Source: Methylacidiphilum caldifontis
Lineage (GTDB): Bacteria; Verrucomicrobiota; Verrucomicrobiia; Methylacidiphilales; CAMAQI01
DNA: 7,454 bases
Direction: 5' to 3'
NCBI GenBank assembly: GCA_945860255.1
Contig: CAMAQI010000115.1
Span: 1-7,454, forward strand
Below are positions 1 to 6,790 of this stretch, piece by piece. Under the pieces are notes generated by a model that ran no database searches, had not been told where the DNA came from, and saw only the letters and a list, made by a program, of their open reading frames with translations. The position numbers and the translations under genes are program-made. Positions within the stretch are counted from its first letter, which is position 1. Every line of letters starts with the position of its first letter.

Positions 1-274
1 GCAACTCGATATCATCTGCAAGTGAGGGTTGCAGATAATCTAAAACACCAAGTAGAACATCAACATGAGCGGGATCGATTTTGAGAGCCTGCCCTAGAAG
101 TGAGAATTTCTTTTCAAGAGACTCAACCTCCATCGATTGATAAAAAAGATCATCGGCCTCAAACGAGGGTTTGTAATTTGGCTTTTTTAATTCCTCTTCA
201 ATCATTCGAATAAAGGCAAGAACACCGAATTGAGATTGAAGAAGTTCAAGGGAACGAGTTGAGGGCTGTTTCAT
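1..274 (-). CDS. TPR-like hypothetical protein, N-terminal part only (runs off the left edge)
   Basis: An open frame of 91 codons begins at an ATG at 274 on the minus strand and continues past the window edge, so the C-terminus is unseen. The protein starts MKQPSTRSLELLQSQFGVLA. Its middle part contains FEADDLFYQSMEVESLEKK, followed by LLGQALKIDPAHVDVLLGVL. The alternation of small and hydrophobic residues around 'A.KIDP.HVD.LL' resembles a single tetratricopeptide-like repeat. Such repeats usually mediate protein contacts, and nothing catalytic is visible. There is no clear ribosome binding site: the bases before the ATG are AAACTCCTC. The start was chosen because it is the first ATG of the frame and follows a TAG in another frame. 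The gene lies beyond the broken end of the defence operon and may belong to the neighbouring chromosome rather than to the operon. The function is not recognised. Confidence 0.6.
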   Translation of the reverse strand, partial: MKQPSTRSLELLQSQFGVLAFIRMIEEELKKPNYKPSFEADDLFYQSMEVESLEKKFSLLGQALKIDPAHVDVLLGVLDYLQPSLADDIEL

Positions 275-332
275 GAGGAGTTTCTAGTCGAAACAGGGAT
301 TAATCATGGATTTGACAAGACTCATAGGGTCA

Positions 333-419
333 TCAAACGTGTGGTGATGTAAGCTTGCACTCAAAGTCCACAGACTCTCGCAAAAGTTCTAGGTCGGCCA
401 TGGATTCGATGAGGTACAT
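333..419 (-). pseudogene. Remnant of an AlbA_2 (Schlafen-like) ATPase/regulator gene, only the first 28 codons left
   Basis: Nineteen bases after the OLD nuclease stop, a 28-codon frame opens at ATG 419, with a second in-frame ATG at 404, and ends at a TGA at 333-335. It contains LELLRESVDFECKL. This is the characteristic opening of COG2865/AlbA_2 proteins, whose N-termini read like 'LLRESVDxECKLA' and then continue with a glycine-rich stretch and 'TYSAFANT'. Here the resemblance stops right after ECKL and is replaced by TSPHV and the stop. AlbA_2-domain proteins are normally several hundred residues long and are common passengers in type I restriction loci. The simplest reading is a gene truncated by a deletion or rearrangement with its breakpoint near 345-352. 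It could also be an intact small peptide with a chance resemblance. The family assignment rests on about 12 residues recognised by eye. Confidence 0.5.
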
Positions 420-438
420 GCGCGCTTCTTGCTGAATG

Positions 439-2202
439 TTATAGTGCTTCGATGGCTGCGATGAGGCGGCCAAAGTCACTATGTGCCGTAGGCAGTTCAA
501 TGGTCGCTGCGATCTTTCGGTGAACGAAAGGCTTCTTTAACAAAGCTGAGTCATTTTTGCTGTTCGTCAAAAGTTTGCTGCCAATTATTTTCCTCAACTG
601 GTTAAGGTCATACCCTTTCGTGTAATCCTTGTCATCGAGACTGCATGTCGCCATTTCTTTTGCAGCATCATCCTTATTATCGGGAGTAATTAATGCGTAT
701 TCCAAATCGGATGTGAAAATGAATGTATTTAAGCCAGCGGACTTCAATTGCTTCTCCGCTTCGTTCGCAGCATCTCTGAAGTGTTGCTCATCCTTGTCAA
801 GCGCTCCATCAATTACGGAGTGGAGCGCAGACTCGCCAGCAAAGAAATATCCTGCCGCTTTAGCTCCTGCTAGTATCGCCCTTTGCGTGCTGGTTGTAAG
901 GGAGTCAAAATCAGTCACAACAAGATGAGGAATCTTGGCCTCCTTCCACGCCCTGATCATACGCAGAAACGGGGAGAAGTTGGCGTTCCCTGATGCGGAT
1001 ATGACGGAGATTCGATGTGCTGCATTCCCAAGTTTTTTCTGCAATAAAACCTTTAGAACTCTAGAATCTGATTCCCCTTCAACTAAAACAATTTTCTCTG
1101 CGAAGAACAACTGCGAGTTCACATCATCGCTGTAAGCGTCGAACATCTCTCGATCTTTTTGTGATCCGATCGAAGGCACAAAAAGAGATGCATATTGCCC
1201 ATCTTTTTTTACCAACCCTAGTTTCGTGAACGGAGTTTCGGAAACAATGTAGGGGCTGTGCGTTGTGACAATAACCCTGAGATTGTTAGATTGAGCAGCT
1301 AAGATGTCTTGATAGAGTTCCTTCTGTCTCTGCGGATGCAAGAATGCCTCAGGTTCTTCGACGGCAAGGATGAATTGAGTGTTTGGATTGTCAGCGGCTT
1401 TTTGCTCCAAGCGATGTAGTGCAAGAAGCACACCACTTTGAACACCTGAACCCGCCTCTGAGAGCGCCAGTGTTGCATCCTCATTATCACCAACCCGAAA
1501 CCCCAATCGAAGGTTGTCGATAATCCACTCTCCAACATTCTGCACATCGACATCAAACTTTAGTCCTAATTTGTGCTGCGTTTTGAATCCAAAGTGTTTC
1601 TCTATTTCAGGCATTAACGCATTGTTGATGTAACCTCCTATATTTTTTGTAATATCGTCACGTATTCCCTTGAGAACCCGGTACTCTTTTGGAGTACCAC
1701 CTGCTTTTTGTGGAATTATTTTGGCTAATCCATGTTCTCTGAGCATGCGTCCAAACAATTCACTAAATTCTTTGGATGAGGCGTCTCGAAGGGCTGGAAT
1801 CAGAATAAATTTGTTATGTTCACGTATCTTAGCGAAAACATTGAGACTTTGGGGAGTCGTTTTAGCGTTACGCTCAATTTCCTCTAACACTGTAAACGTC
1901 AAATCTAAGCGAACAGTGATATGTAGTGCCTTTTCCTTCCCTTCATTTTCGTAATAAATAGTGATTCGGCGGGCCTTTGCATTCACCGGAAACACTGGTA
2001 AAAGTCGCTCCGCGAGGTCTGGATGAAGAGTTCCTGATTCTAACGTTTCTTGCGGAAGCTGATTCAAAACAACGTCGATTACTTTCAGGATTGACGACTT
2101 GCCGTGATCATTTTGACCAATCAGGACAGATGTTGATTCTAAGTCAAATTTCAGAGATTTGAATGCTTTGATGTGGGTAAGTTCGAAGCATTTAATCTTC
2201 AT
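439..2202 (-). CDS. OLD-family ATP-dependent endonuclease (ABC-type ATPase plus TOPRIM nuclease)
   Basis: This 587-residue protein has the two-part OLD architecture. The ATPase part shows a Walker A motif GQNDHGKSS (29-37), a signature-like LSEAGSGVQ (247-255), a Walker B with LAVEEPEAFLHP (279-290) and a switch histidine in TTHSP (313-317). The TOPRIM nuclease part follows, with VLVEGESD (382-389, catalytic Glu 385) and the aspartate pair in VVTDFDS (438-444, Asp 441 and Asp 443). OLD proteins are metal-dependent DNA nucleases controlled by ATP and are widespread in anti-phage defence, including P2 Old and GajA of Gabija. The ATG at 2202 overlaps the hsdS stop in an ATGA, and GGAG inside the hsdS tail, about 10 nt upstream, can serve as ribosome binding site, so translation is probably coupled. 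No UvrD-type helicase partner (GajB) is seen, so a Gabija assignment is not supported. The family call is firm, but the role beside a methylase is inferred. Confidence 0.9.
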   Translation of the reverse strand: MKIKCFELTHIKAFKSLKFDLESTSVLIGQNDHGKSSILKVIDVVLNQLPQETLESGTLHPDLAERLLPVFPVNAKARRITIYYENEGKEKALHITVRLDLTFTVLEEIERNAKTTPQSLNVFAKIREHNKFILIPALRDASSKEFSELFGRMLREHGLAKIIPQKAGGTPKEYRVLKGIRDDITKNIGGYINNALMPEIEKHFGFKTQHKLGLKFDVDVQNVGEWIIDNLRLGFRVGDNEDATLALSEAGSGVQSGVLLALHRLEQKAADNPNTQFILAVEEPEAFLHPQRQKELYQDILAAQSNNLRVIVTTHSPYIVSETPFTKLGLVKKDGQYASLFVPSIGSQKDREMFDAYSDDVNSQLFFAEKIVLVEGESDSRVLKVLLQKKLGNAAHRISVISASGNANFSPFLRMIRAWKEAKIPHLVVTDFDSLTTSTQRAILAGAKAAGYFFAGESALHSVIDGALDKDEQHFRDAANEAEKQLKSAGLNTFIFTSDLEYALITPDNKDDAAKEMATCSLDDKDYTKGYDLNQLRKIIGSKLLTNSKNDSALLKKPFVHRKIAATIELPTAHSDFGRLIAAIEAL

Positions 2203-3464
2203 AAACGGAGTTCTCCATTGAGCAGCTTCGGTAGCAGCGTGTCGCGCAAAGTTGCGATGGTGCGGGATTGATGTGTGTTCGCCAAGATGTTCTGGAACAG
2301 CGGACTCACTTCGGAATGATAAGCGGCAATGAGATTGTGTGTGGGCTTGATTACGTTGAGCATCTCGAATCGGCCTTTGCTCAGGTTTGTTAAAACCGAA
2401 CCGCCGCTACCACTTGAAGCAATCTCGGCTCCGAGGCCCGTCATTACCCAATACCAGAAATAGGTCTCGTTTTCTTCGTGCGGAATGACCGAGTTGATTT
2501 GCTGATTCGTCTGCGACTTCTCAGACGTAATGACCACCAGTCCAGGCGTAGCGATGCAGCTCACGCAGATGCTTCCAGGTGGGAGTGTCTTGTTTGCCTG
2601 TGAGTTCGCCCCAGCATGGGAGAGCCTACGTGCGGTCGATGCACCGAAGACATTGCCGTGCATGTCGGGGATGGTTATGAATGGAACATCATCACCGTAG
2701 TAGTCAGGAACTCCCGTCGGAGGCGTCTTGCCGCAGATGATCTCTCCAATTTCCCCAACAGTCTTCACTTTCCACCCCTTCGGAATCAGTCCCATTTCCG
2801 ATTCTTCAAACGAATCCGAAAACAGCTTCGCCGTCTCTTCATCCATTCCTACTGGCTTCCGCCCATCCATTTTAGCACGAACAGGATCGAAATCGACGAA
2901 CCAGCTTTGGAATAAGGCCCGTGCCATGGCTTCCAGCGTTGCGTTCATTCGACGGTTCAATTCGATCTTGTTGTCTAAATCGCCGAGAATTTTGGCGATG
3001 GATTTTTGGATGAGGAGGGGTGGGAGTGTGATTTCAAGTCGAGAGAAGTCGCCTTTGTTTAGTATAGGCTGTGCAGAGCCTCCCGCCGCTTGATGACGAA
3101 TCTCATCCTTACGAGTGCTGAGGTTGTAATAAACGAACTCATTACAAAAACATTCGTTCACTATGATTGAGTTGATTTGCTGGTTGGTGACGCAATCGCG
3201 ACCGGCAATGAAAGCTTTTCCCATGTCGGAGCCAATGCACGAAACCATCACGGAGCCTGCTGGGATTTTCGACCCCTTGACGGACGCAGCACCAGCTTCA
3301 GTAAGATTCCGGGCGGTAGTGCTGATAGTCTTCCTGCCGTCCATGTCTGAAGGGGTGACAAACGGTATCTGTCCGCCAAAATTCCCCTCAACGGAAGTAA
3401 GCGGAGTCTTGCCGGTTACAATACGACCCAAATCATCGAGTTTTAAATTTTCCCACTCATCCAC
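2199..3464 (-). CDS. hsdS: Type I restriction-modification specificity subunit HsdS
   Basis: This 421-residue protein is the DNA-recognition subunit that directs the HsdM methylase, and HsdR where present, to a bipartite target. The layout is the usual one. A first target recognition domain (TRD, about 1-150) is followed by a central conserved helical spacer (about 150-205, with IAKILGDLDNKIELNRRMNA and LFQSWFVDFDPVRAK). Then come a second TRD (about 228-375) and a distal conserved helix ending LRDTLLPKLLNGELRL. The two TRDs resemble each other: both have GKTP.T near the start, then PF.T..DM.G, TAR.L..AGA, VSCI and TNQQINS, about 40% identical over some 90 residues by eye. The length is normal and there is no frameshift. 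The start is a GTG at 3464 with a good ribosome binding site, overlapping the Abi gene by 8 nt. The stop overlaps the OLD start by 4 nt. The call is firm. Confidence 0.96.
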   Translation of the reverse strand: MDEWENLKLDDLGRIVTGKTPLTSVEGNFGGQIPFVTPSDMDGRKTISTTARNLTEAGAASVKGSKIPAGSVMVSCIGSDMGKAFIAGRDCVTNQQINSIIVNECFCNEFVYYNLSTRKDEIRHQAAGGSAQPILNKGDFSRLEITLPPLLIQKSIAKILGDLDNKIELNRRMNATLEAMARALFQSWFVDFDPVRAKMDGRKPVGMDEETAKLFSDSFEESEMGLIPKGWKVKTVGEIGEIICGKTPPTGVPDYYGDDVPFITIPDMHGNVFGASTARRLSHAGANSQANKTLPPGSICVSCIATPGLVVITSEKSQTNQQINSVIPHEENETYFWYWVMTGLGAEIASSGSGGSVLTNLSKGRFEMLNVIKPTHNLIAAYHSEVSPLFQNILANTHQSRTIATLRDTLLPKLLNGELRL

Positions 3465-4341
3465 AACCCACCTCTTTCTTCAAAAAGACGATGTATTCGC
3501 TTTGAACATCGAGAGCAATCGTCTTCCCATTTTGAAGTGCCTCTAAATCGACATCGGTCAGTTTAAAAATATCACCGCCCCATCGTTTTCCAAAGGTAGT
3601 TTCAGCGCCGTTGGTGACGTCAAAAGACTCTGGGACAATCGTTTTCGGTGTGGTAACATTCGTTGTTTCTTGGGATTGAAGCTTCGAAAACCACGGTTTT
3701 AATCCCTGTTTTCGAACATCCAGAAAGCGATCCATCTTTTTCGTAAATTCATGAAGCTCGGGTGAAATCCATGAAATCATCTCAAGGATGGATTGATGTT
3801 GAGCGTCGAGATCTTTCCAATGCAAAATACGTTCGTGGTGGAAGACCCGGTTTCGGAGGTCGCGAATGTGCCTCCAGCGGACTCCAAGTTTGTTCAGATC
3901 CTGCTCACCAAGAGGGGCGTGCGGATAGATCGTACTTGCGAGATAGTGACCAATGCCCGTCTGTCCATGGGCCTTGTTAAAGAATCCGGTCCAAAATCCG
4001 AAGTTCAGCTCCGCCACCATTCGACCCGAGGTAATAGGCTTACGATGGTCGGTGAGCGATGTTTTCGCTTCAGTGATTCGGACTTTTTGCCAAACCGTCA
4101 AGCGAGCATTCGGAGTGTCATACCAAGCATCTGTCTTGCAGCGGGCGGTCATGGACTGATGAATGGCATTGCGCAAAGCGATCTCGGCAAACTGGAGGGC
4201 TGAATAGAGGGATTCGCTCAACGCCACATTCAGTGCATAACGGGCGAGCGTCAGAAGGGGATCGGCCCCGTCACGGCGGTAGGCGTCCAGCCGCTCCTCG
4301 TGGAGTGCTTGCTCAAGGCGTTTGAAGGACTGAGAATTCAT
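3457..4341 (-). CDS. Abi-like (Abi_2/AbiD-AbiF type) HEPN protein with an extra C-terminal module
   Basis: This 294-residue, largely helical protein contains RDLRNRVFHHERIL at about 160-173. The arrangement R163-NRVF-H168 is the R-x4-H motif of HEPN-fold ribonucleases, and the surrounding 'RN..FHHER' is typical of Abi_2 abortive infection proteins. Upstream, LQFAEIALRNAIHQSM (49-64) and AELNFGFWTGFF (110-121) also fit the family. Abi_2 proteins are thought to stop growth of infected cells by cleaving RNA; that activity is inferred here. Residues from about 222 form a polar, Thr-rich linker leading to a small separate unit ending DLEALQNGKTIALDV and EYIVFLKKE. This tail is not part of the core Abi_2 fold that I recognise. 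The gene sits between hsdM and hsdS, overlaps hsdS by 8 nt, and follows a hairpin-rich spacer. The ATG at 4341 has only a weak upstream purine stretch. Confidence 0.82.
   Translation of the reverse strand: MNSQSFKRLEQALHEERLDAYRRDGADPLLTLARYALNVALSESLYSALQFAEIALRNAIHQSMTARCKTDAWYDTPNARLTVWQKVRITEAKTSLTDHRKPITSGRMVAELNFGFWTGFFNKAHGQTGIGHYLASTIYPHAPLGEQDLNKLGVRWRHIRDLRNRVFHHERILHWKDLDAQHQSILEMISWISPELHEFTKKMDRFLDVRKQGLKPWFSKLQSQETTNVTTPKTIVPESFDVTNGAETTFGKRWGGDIFKLTDVDLEALQNGKTIALDVQSEYIVFLKKEVGCG
3468..3475 (-). promoter_or_regulatory. Ribosome binding site for hsdS (supports a GTG start)
   Basis: On the minus strand AGAGGTGG lies just upstream of the GTG at 3464, with AGAGG six bases from the start. 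The nearby ATG at 3460 is in another frame. This site lies inside the last codons of the Abi-like gene, which fits coupled translation. Confidence 0.6.
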
Positions 4342-4362
4342 ACTTGCGAAATTCGGAATCAG

Positions 4363-4430
4363 GGGGTAACGTCTTTTCGTTGACCCCGGAATCCCTTCCT
4401 CAGCCGCTTGCGGCAGATAGGGGCCGGGGT
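4363..4430. repeat. REP-like pair of competing hairpins in the hsdM-abi spacer
   Basis: The 105-nt gap between hsdM and the Abi gene holds two overlapping inverted repeats. The larger has ACCCCGG (4383-4389) pairing with CCGGGGT (4424-4430). It encloses CCCT/AGGG (4393-4396 with 4419-4422) and a tight inner stem GCCG/CGGC (4403-4406 with 4411-4414, loop CTTG). The smaller pairs GGGGT-AACG (4363-4371) with CGTT-(G)-ACCCC (4378-4387). Both use the same ACCCC at 4383-4387, so in RNA they exclude each other. There is no U-run after either, so neither is a standard intrinsic terminator. It could be a REP/RAYT-type palindromic element, or an RNA switch that sets expression of the downstream genes relative to hsdM. 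Confidence 0.55.
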
Positions 4431-4446
4431 TTCTTCTTTTATCGGA

Positions 4447-6096
4447 TCAGAGGTCATATCCCAAGCCTTTGAGATTCTTTCGAATCTCTTTTTCTAATGT
4501 TTCGGATTCTTTGAATTGGGAGGCAAGTTCCTTGACGAGGCGTGGCATTTTCTCTTCAAAAGGCTCTCCATCCTCTTCAATGGCTTCCGCCCCGACGTAA
4601 CGACCGGGGGTGAGGACATGACCATGGGAGGCAATTTCGTCGATAGTGGAAGACTTACAGAAACCGGGAATGTCGGAGTACTCGCGCAGAAAAGGTTCGG
4701 GAACCGAACATGCATCATTTTGCGGAGCAACTTGTAATTTTGGTGCAGAGGGAGATGGGGGCACAATCGCAGAGGCGCAGAGATTCGTTTTTGAAGGTTC
4801 TCTCCATGAATGATAAGTGGAGACAATCTTTTCAATGTCCGTATCCGTGAGCTCTCGGTGAACTCGGTCAATCAGAGTACCCATTTTTCGGGCATCGATA
4901 AAGAGGGTCTCTTTTCGGCGATCTCGTCGTTTTCCGTCATTCTTATTTTTCGTGAGGAACCAGAGGCAGACCGGAATTTGAGTGCTGTAAAAGAGTTGTC
5001 CGGGCATGGCAACCATGCAATCCACCAGATCCGCCTCGATAATGGCTTTGCGGATCTCGCCTTCGCCAGATTGGTTGGAGGACATACTTCCATTCGCCAG
5101 AACGAATCCCGCGAAGCCATCCGCCGCCAGATGGTGGATAAAGTGCTGAACCCAGGCGAAATTCGCATTTCCCTTGGGAGGAGTTCCATATTTCCAACGG
5201 ACGTCATCATCGATCCGATGCCAGTCGGAATCATTGAATGGTGGATTTGCAATCACGAACTGCGCTTTCAAATCTTTGTGAAGATCTCGGCGGAAGGTAT
5301 CGGCATGTTCGATTCCAAAATCAGCCTCAATTCCCCGAATCGCAAGATTCATAATTGCCAGCTGTCGGGTTGTCGGATTACTTTCCTGTCCGTAGATACT
5401 CAAGTCACCGATGCGTCCCCCGTGTTCGAGAACAAATTTTTCAGACTGAACAAACATTCCGCCCGAACCACAGGCAGGGTCATATATGCGACCTTTATAA
5501 GGAGAAAGCATTTCAACGATCAGTCGAACGATACAACTGGGGGTATAAAACTGACCGCCATTCTTCCCCTCAGCACTGGCAAATTGGGTCAGAAAATACT
5601 CGTACACCCGTCCTAAAATATCCTTGGAACGGTTCTCTTTGTCTCCGAGGCCAATGGTTCCAATGAGATCGATCAATTCTCCTAATCGATGTTTATCAAG
5701 GGCTGGGCGGGCATAATTCTTCGGAAGGACCCCCTTCATTCGTGGATTATCCCGTTCGATAGCGACCATGGCATCATCGACTATCTTTCCAATTGTCGGC
5801 TGCTTGGCACTACTTTGGAGGTAGGCCCATCGAGCCGCAGGAGGAACCCAAAAAACATTCTCTGCCCTGTATTCATCGGAATCTTCTGGATCGGAACCTT
5901 TGTAATCCCCTTTTCCCTCTTTTAACTTGGCGTGCATCTCATCAAAAGCATCAGAGATGTATTTTAAAAAAATTAAACCAAGAACAACATGCTTATACTC
6001 CGAGGCATCCATGTTGTTGCGAAGCTTATCGGCGGTGAGCCAGAGCTTGGCTTCAAACCCGAGATTTGCAGAAGTCTTATCGCCAGAGGAACGCAT
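4447..6096 (-). CDS. hsdM: Type I restriction-modification DNA methyltransferase subunit HsdM
   Basis: This 549-residue protein methylates the N6 of adenine using S-adenosylmethionine, in complex with HsdS. Residues about 12-150 form the HsdM N-terminal domain (LGFEAKLWLTADKLRNNMD, then YKHVVLGLIFLKYISDAFDE). The catalytic domain begins at GGQFYTP (180-186), has the cofactor motif DPACGSGGMF (206-215) and the catalytic NPPF (284-287), and ends near 430. The C-terminal part has IPGFCKS and GHVLTPGRYVG (492-502), as usual. An atypical insertion of about 34 residues lies between HSWREP and FLREYSDIPG (about 435-468), described separately; the frame stays open through it. The ATG at 6096 is the first start after an in-frame TAA. 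Its ribosome binding site is poor, since AAGG lies almost against the ATG. It is the first gene of the defence operon, 100 nt downstream of ruvA on the same strand. Confidence 0.96.
   Translation of the reverse strand: MRSSGDKTSANLGFEAKLWLTADKLRNNMDASEYKHVVLGLIFLKYISDAFDEMHAKLKEGKGDYKGSDPEDSDEYRAENVFWVPPAARWAYLQSSAKQPTIGKIVDDAMVAIERDNPRMKGVLPKNYARPALDKHRLGELIDLIGTIGLGDKENRSKDILGRVYEYFLTQFASAEGKNGGQFYTPSCIVRLIVEMLSPYKGRIYDPACGSGGMFVQSEKFVLEHGGRIGDLSIYGQESNPTTRQLAIMNLAIRGIEADFGIEHADTFRRDLHKDLKAQFVIANPPFNDSDWHRIDDDVRWKYGTPPKGNANFAWVQHFIHHLAADGFAGFVLANGSMSSNQSGEGEIRKAIIEADLVDCMVAMPGQLFYSTQIPVCLWFLTKNKNDGKRRDRRKETLFIDARKMGTLIDRVHRELTDTDIEKIVSTYHSWREPSKTNLCASAIVPPSPSAPKLQVAPQNDACSVPEPFLREYSDIPGFCKSSTIDEIASHGHVLTPGRYVGAEAIEEDGEPFEEKMPRLVKELASQFKESETLEKEIRKNLKGLGYDL
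4692..4800 (-). repeat. In-frame 102-bp insertion in hsdM flanked by a 7-bp direct repeat
   Basis: AAGGTTC occurs at 4692-4698 and again at 4794-4800, exactly 102 bases (34 codons) apart. Inside lie CGCAGAG repeated twice (within 4768-4783) and a palindrome GTTCGG-GAA-CCGAAC (4695-4709). The encoded stretch, rich in Pro, Ser and Ala (NLCASAIVPPSPSAP), has no counterpart in the HsdM C-terminal pattern I know, where the 'WR' and 'IPGFCKS' segments are close together. This looks like a short palindromic or low-complexity element inserted in frame with a target duplication. A slipped-strand event or natural linker variation is possible. Confidence 0.5.
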
Positions 6097-6144
6097 CCCT
6101 TACTAAATGCCCATTTCCGCTTCAATCACAATACTTAACTCCTC

Positions 6145-6176
6145 ACTCCGCGCTCTCCATGCCTCCGCGTGAAACT
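6145..6176. repeat. Low-complexity 'CTCCGCG' repeat in the ruvA-hsdM spacer
   Basis: The 100-nt gap between ruvA and hsdM contains CTCCGCG at 6145-6151 and CCTCCGCGTGAAA at 6162-6174, spaced by CTCTCCATG. On the minus strand this reads as GCGGAG twice, the same style as the CGCAGAG doublet inside hsdM. Repeats of this kind are scattered between genes in many environmental bacteria; I know no assigned function. The gap must also carry any promoter specific to hsdM, but I could not identify convincing -35 and -10 boxes. Confidence 0.4.
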
Positions 6177-6196
6177 CCTCTCGGCTTTCTCTGAAT

Positions 6197-6790
6197 CTAC
6201 AGCAGCTTCAACGCCGCCCGAATCATCTCCTCAGTCGTCAACGCAGGATTCTCGCTCTGAACCGTGGTCACTGCCTTCTGGGAGTCAATTTGCTTATACC
6301 CCAAGGTAATCAACGCCATGATCGCATCATTTCGATTGCGCTCCACTGGGGTCGTCGCCTGTTTCTGGGTCTGCCAAACCTCGGAAACTCCCATCCGATC
6401 TCGTAGCTCAAGAACAATTCGTTCCGCGGTTTTCTTTCCCACCCCCTTGATTCGACTCAAGGCGACGCTATCGCTATTCAAAATCGCTTGGCGAAAGAGG
6501 GCCACAGGCATTCCACTCAAAACGGAAAGGGCCATCTTCGGTCCAATGCCATCGACGTAATCGACTAAGAGTTTAAAAAGATCCTTCTCTTCAGCCGTTG
6601 CAAATCCAAACAAGGTGTGGGCATCCTCCCTGACCTGCAATATCGTCAGCAATTTGACCTCAGCAGGAGGCAATGGAAGCTTCTCAAAGGTCGTCATCGG
6701 AACTTGAACCAAATAACCAATTCCATTCACCTCGAGGATCAGATGCGTCGGATAGGATTCAATCAATTGCCCTTTTAAAAAGGCGATCAC
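6197..6790 (-). CDS. ruvA: Holliday junction branch migration complex subunit RuvA
   Basis: RuvA binds four-way DNA junctions as a tetramer and loads the RuvB motor for branch migration during recombinational repair. The 197-residue length is normal. Domain I (1-65, OB fold) starts MIAFLKGQLIE and has NGIGYLVQVPMTTFEKLP. The acidic pin residues Glu 55 and Asp 56 (VREDAHTLFGF) are in place. Domain II has two helix-hairpin-helix motifs, GIGPKMALSVLSG (81-93) and IKGVGKKTAERIVLELRD (114-131). Domain III (about 153-197) ends LTTEEMIRAALKLL. The start is a GTG at 6790, overlapping the stop of the upstream glutaredoxin gene in a GTGA, with AAGGGG four bases upstream. It is probably co-transcribed with that gene. 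It is a core housekeeping gene and marks the chromosomal edge of the defence cluster. Confidence 0.97.
   Translation of the reverse strand: MIAFLKGQLIESYPTHLILEVNGIGYLVQVPMTTFEKLPLPPAEVKLLTILQVREDAHTLFGFATAEEKDLFKLLVDYVDGIGPKMALSVLSGMPVALFRQAILNSDSVALSRIKGVGKKTAERIVLELRDRMGVSEVWQTQKQATTPVERNRNDAIMALITLGYKQIDSQKAVTTVQSENPALTTEEMIRAALKLL

Noticed and set aside
284..325. A 13-codon frame (MSLVKSMINPCFD) just before the left-edge gene
   Set aside because: It is too short, with no ribosome binding site or recognised homology. It may be the tail of a gene joined at the deletion point, but this cannot be shown.
439..2202. Gabija system (GajA plus GajB)
   Set aside because: The nuclease has the OLD architecture, but no UvrD-type helicase gene follows it. 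The next sequence is the AlbA_2 remnant.
4383..4430. Intrinsic transcription terminator after hsdM
   Set aside because: The hairpin is strong, but on the transcribed strand it is followed by CAACGAAAAG rather than a run of T.
4810..5616. A 268-codon plus-strand frame antisense to hsdM
   Set aside because: It lies entirely opposite the conserved catalytic domain of HsdM and shows no family features, so it is a shadow of the real gene.
6097..6140. Sigma-70 promoter for hsdM (TTGTGA, 17 nt, ATTTAG on the minus strand)
   Set aside because: The -10 match is weak and would place the start of transcription almost at the start codon.
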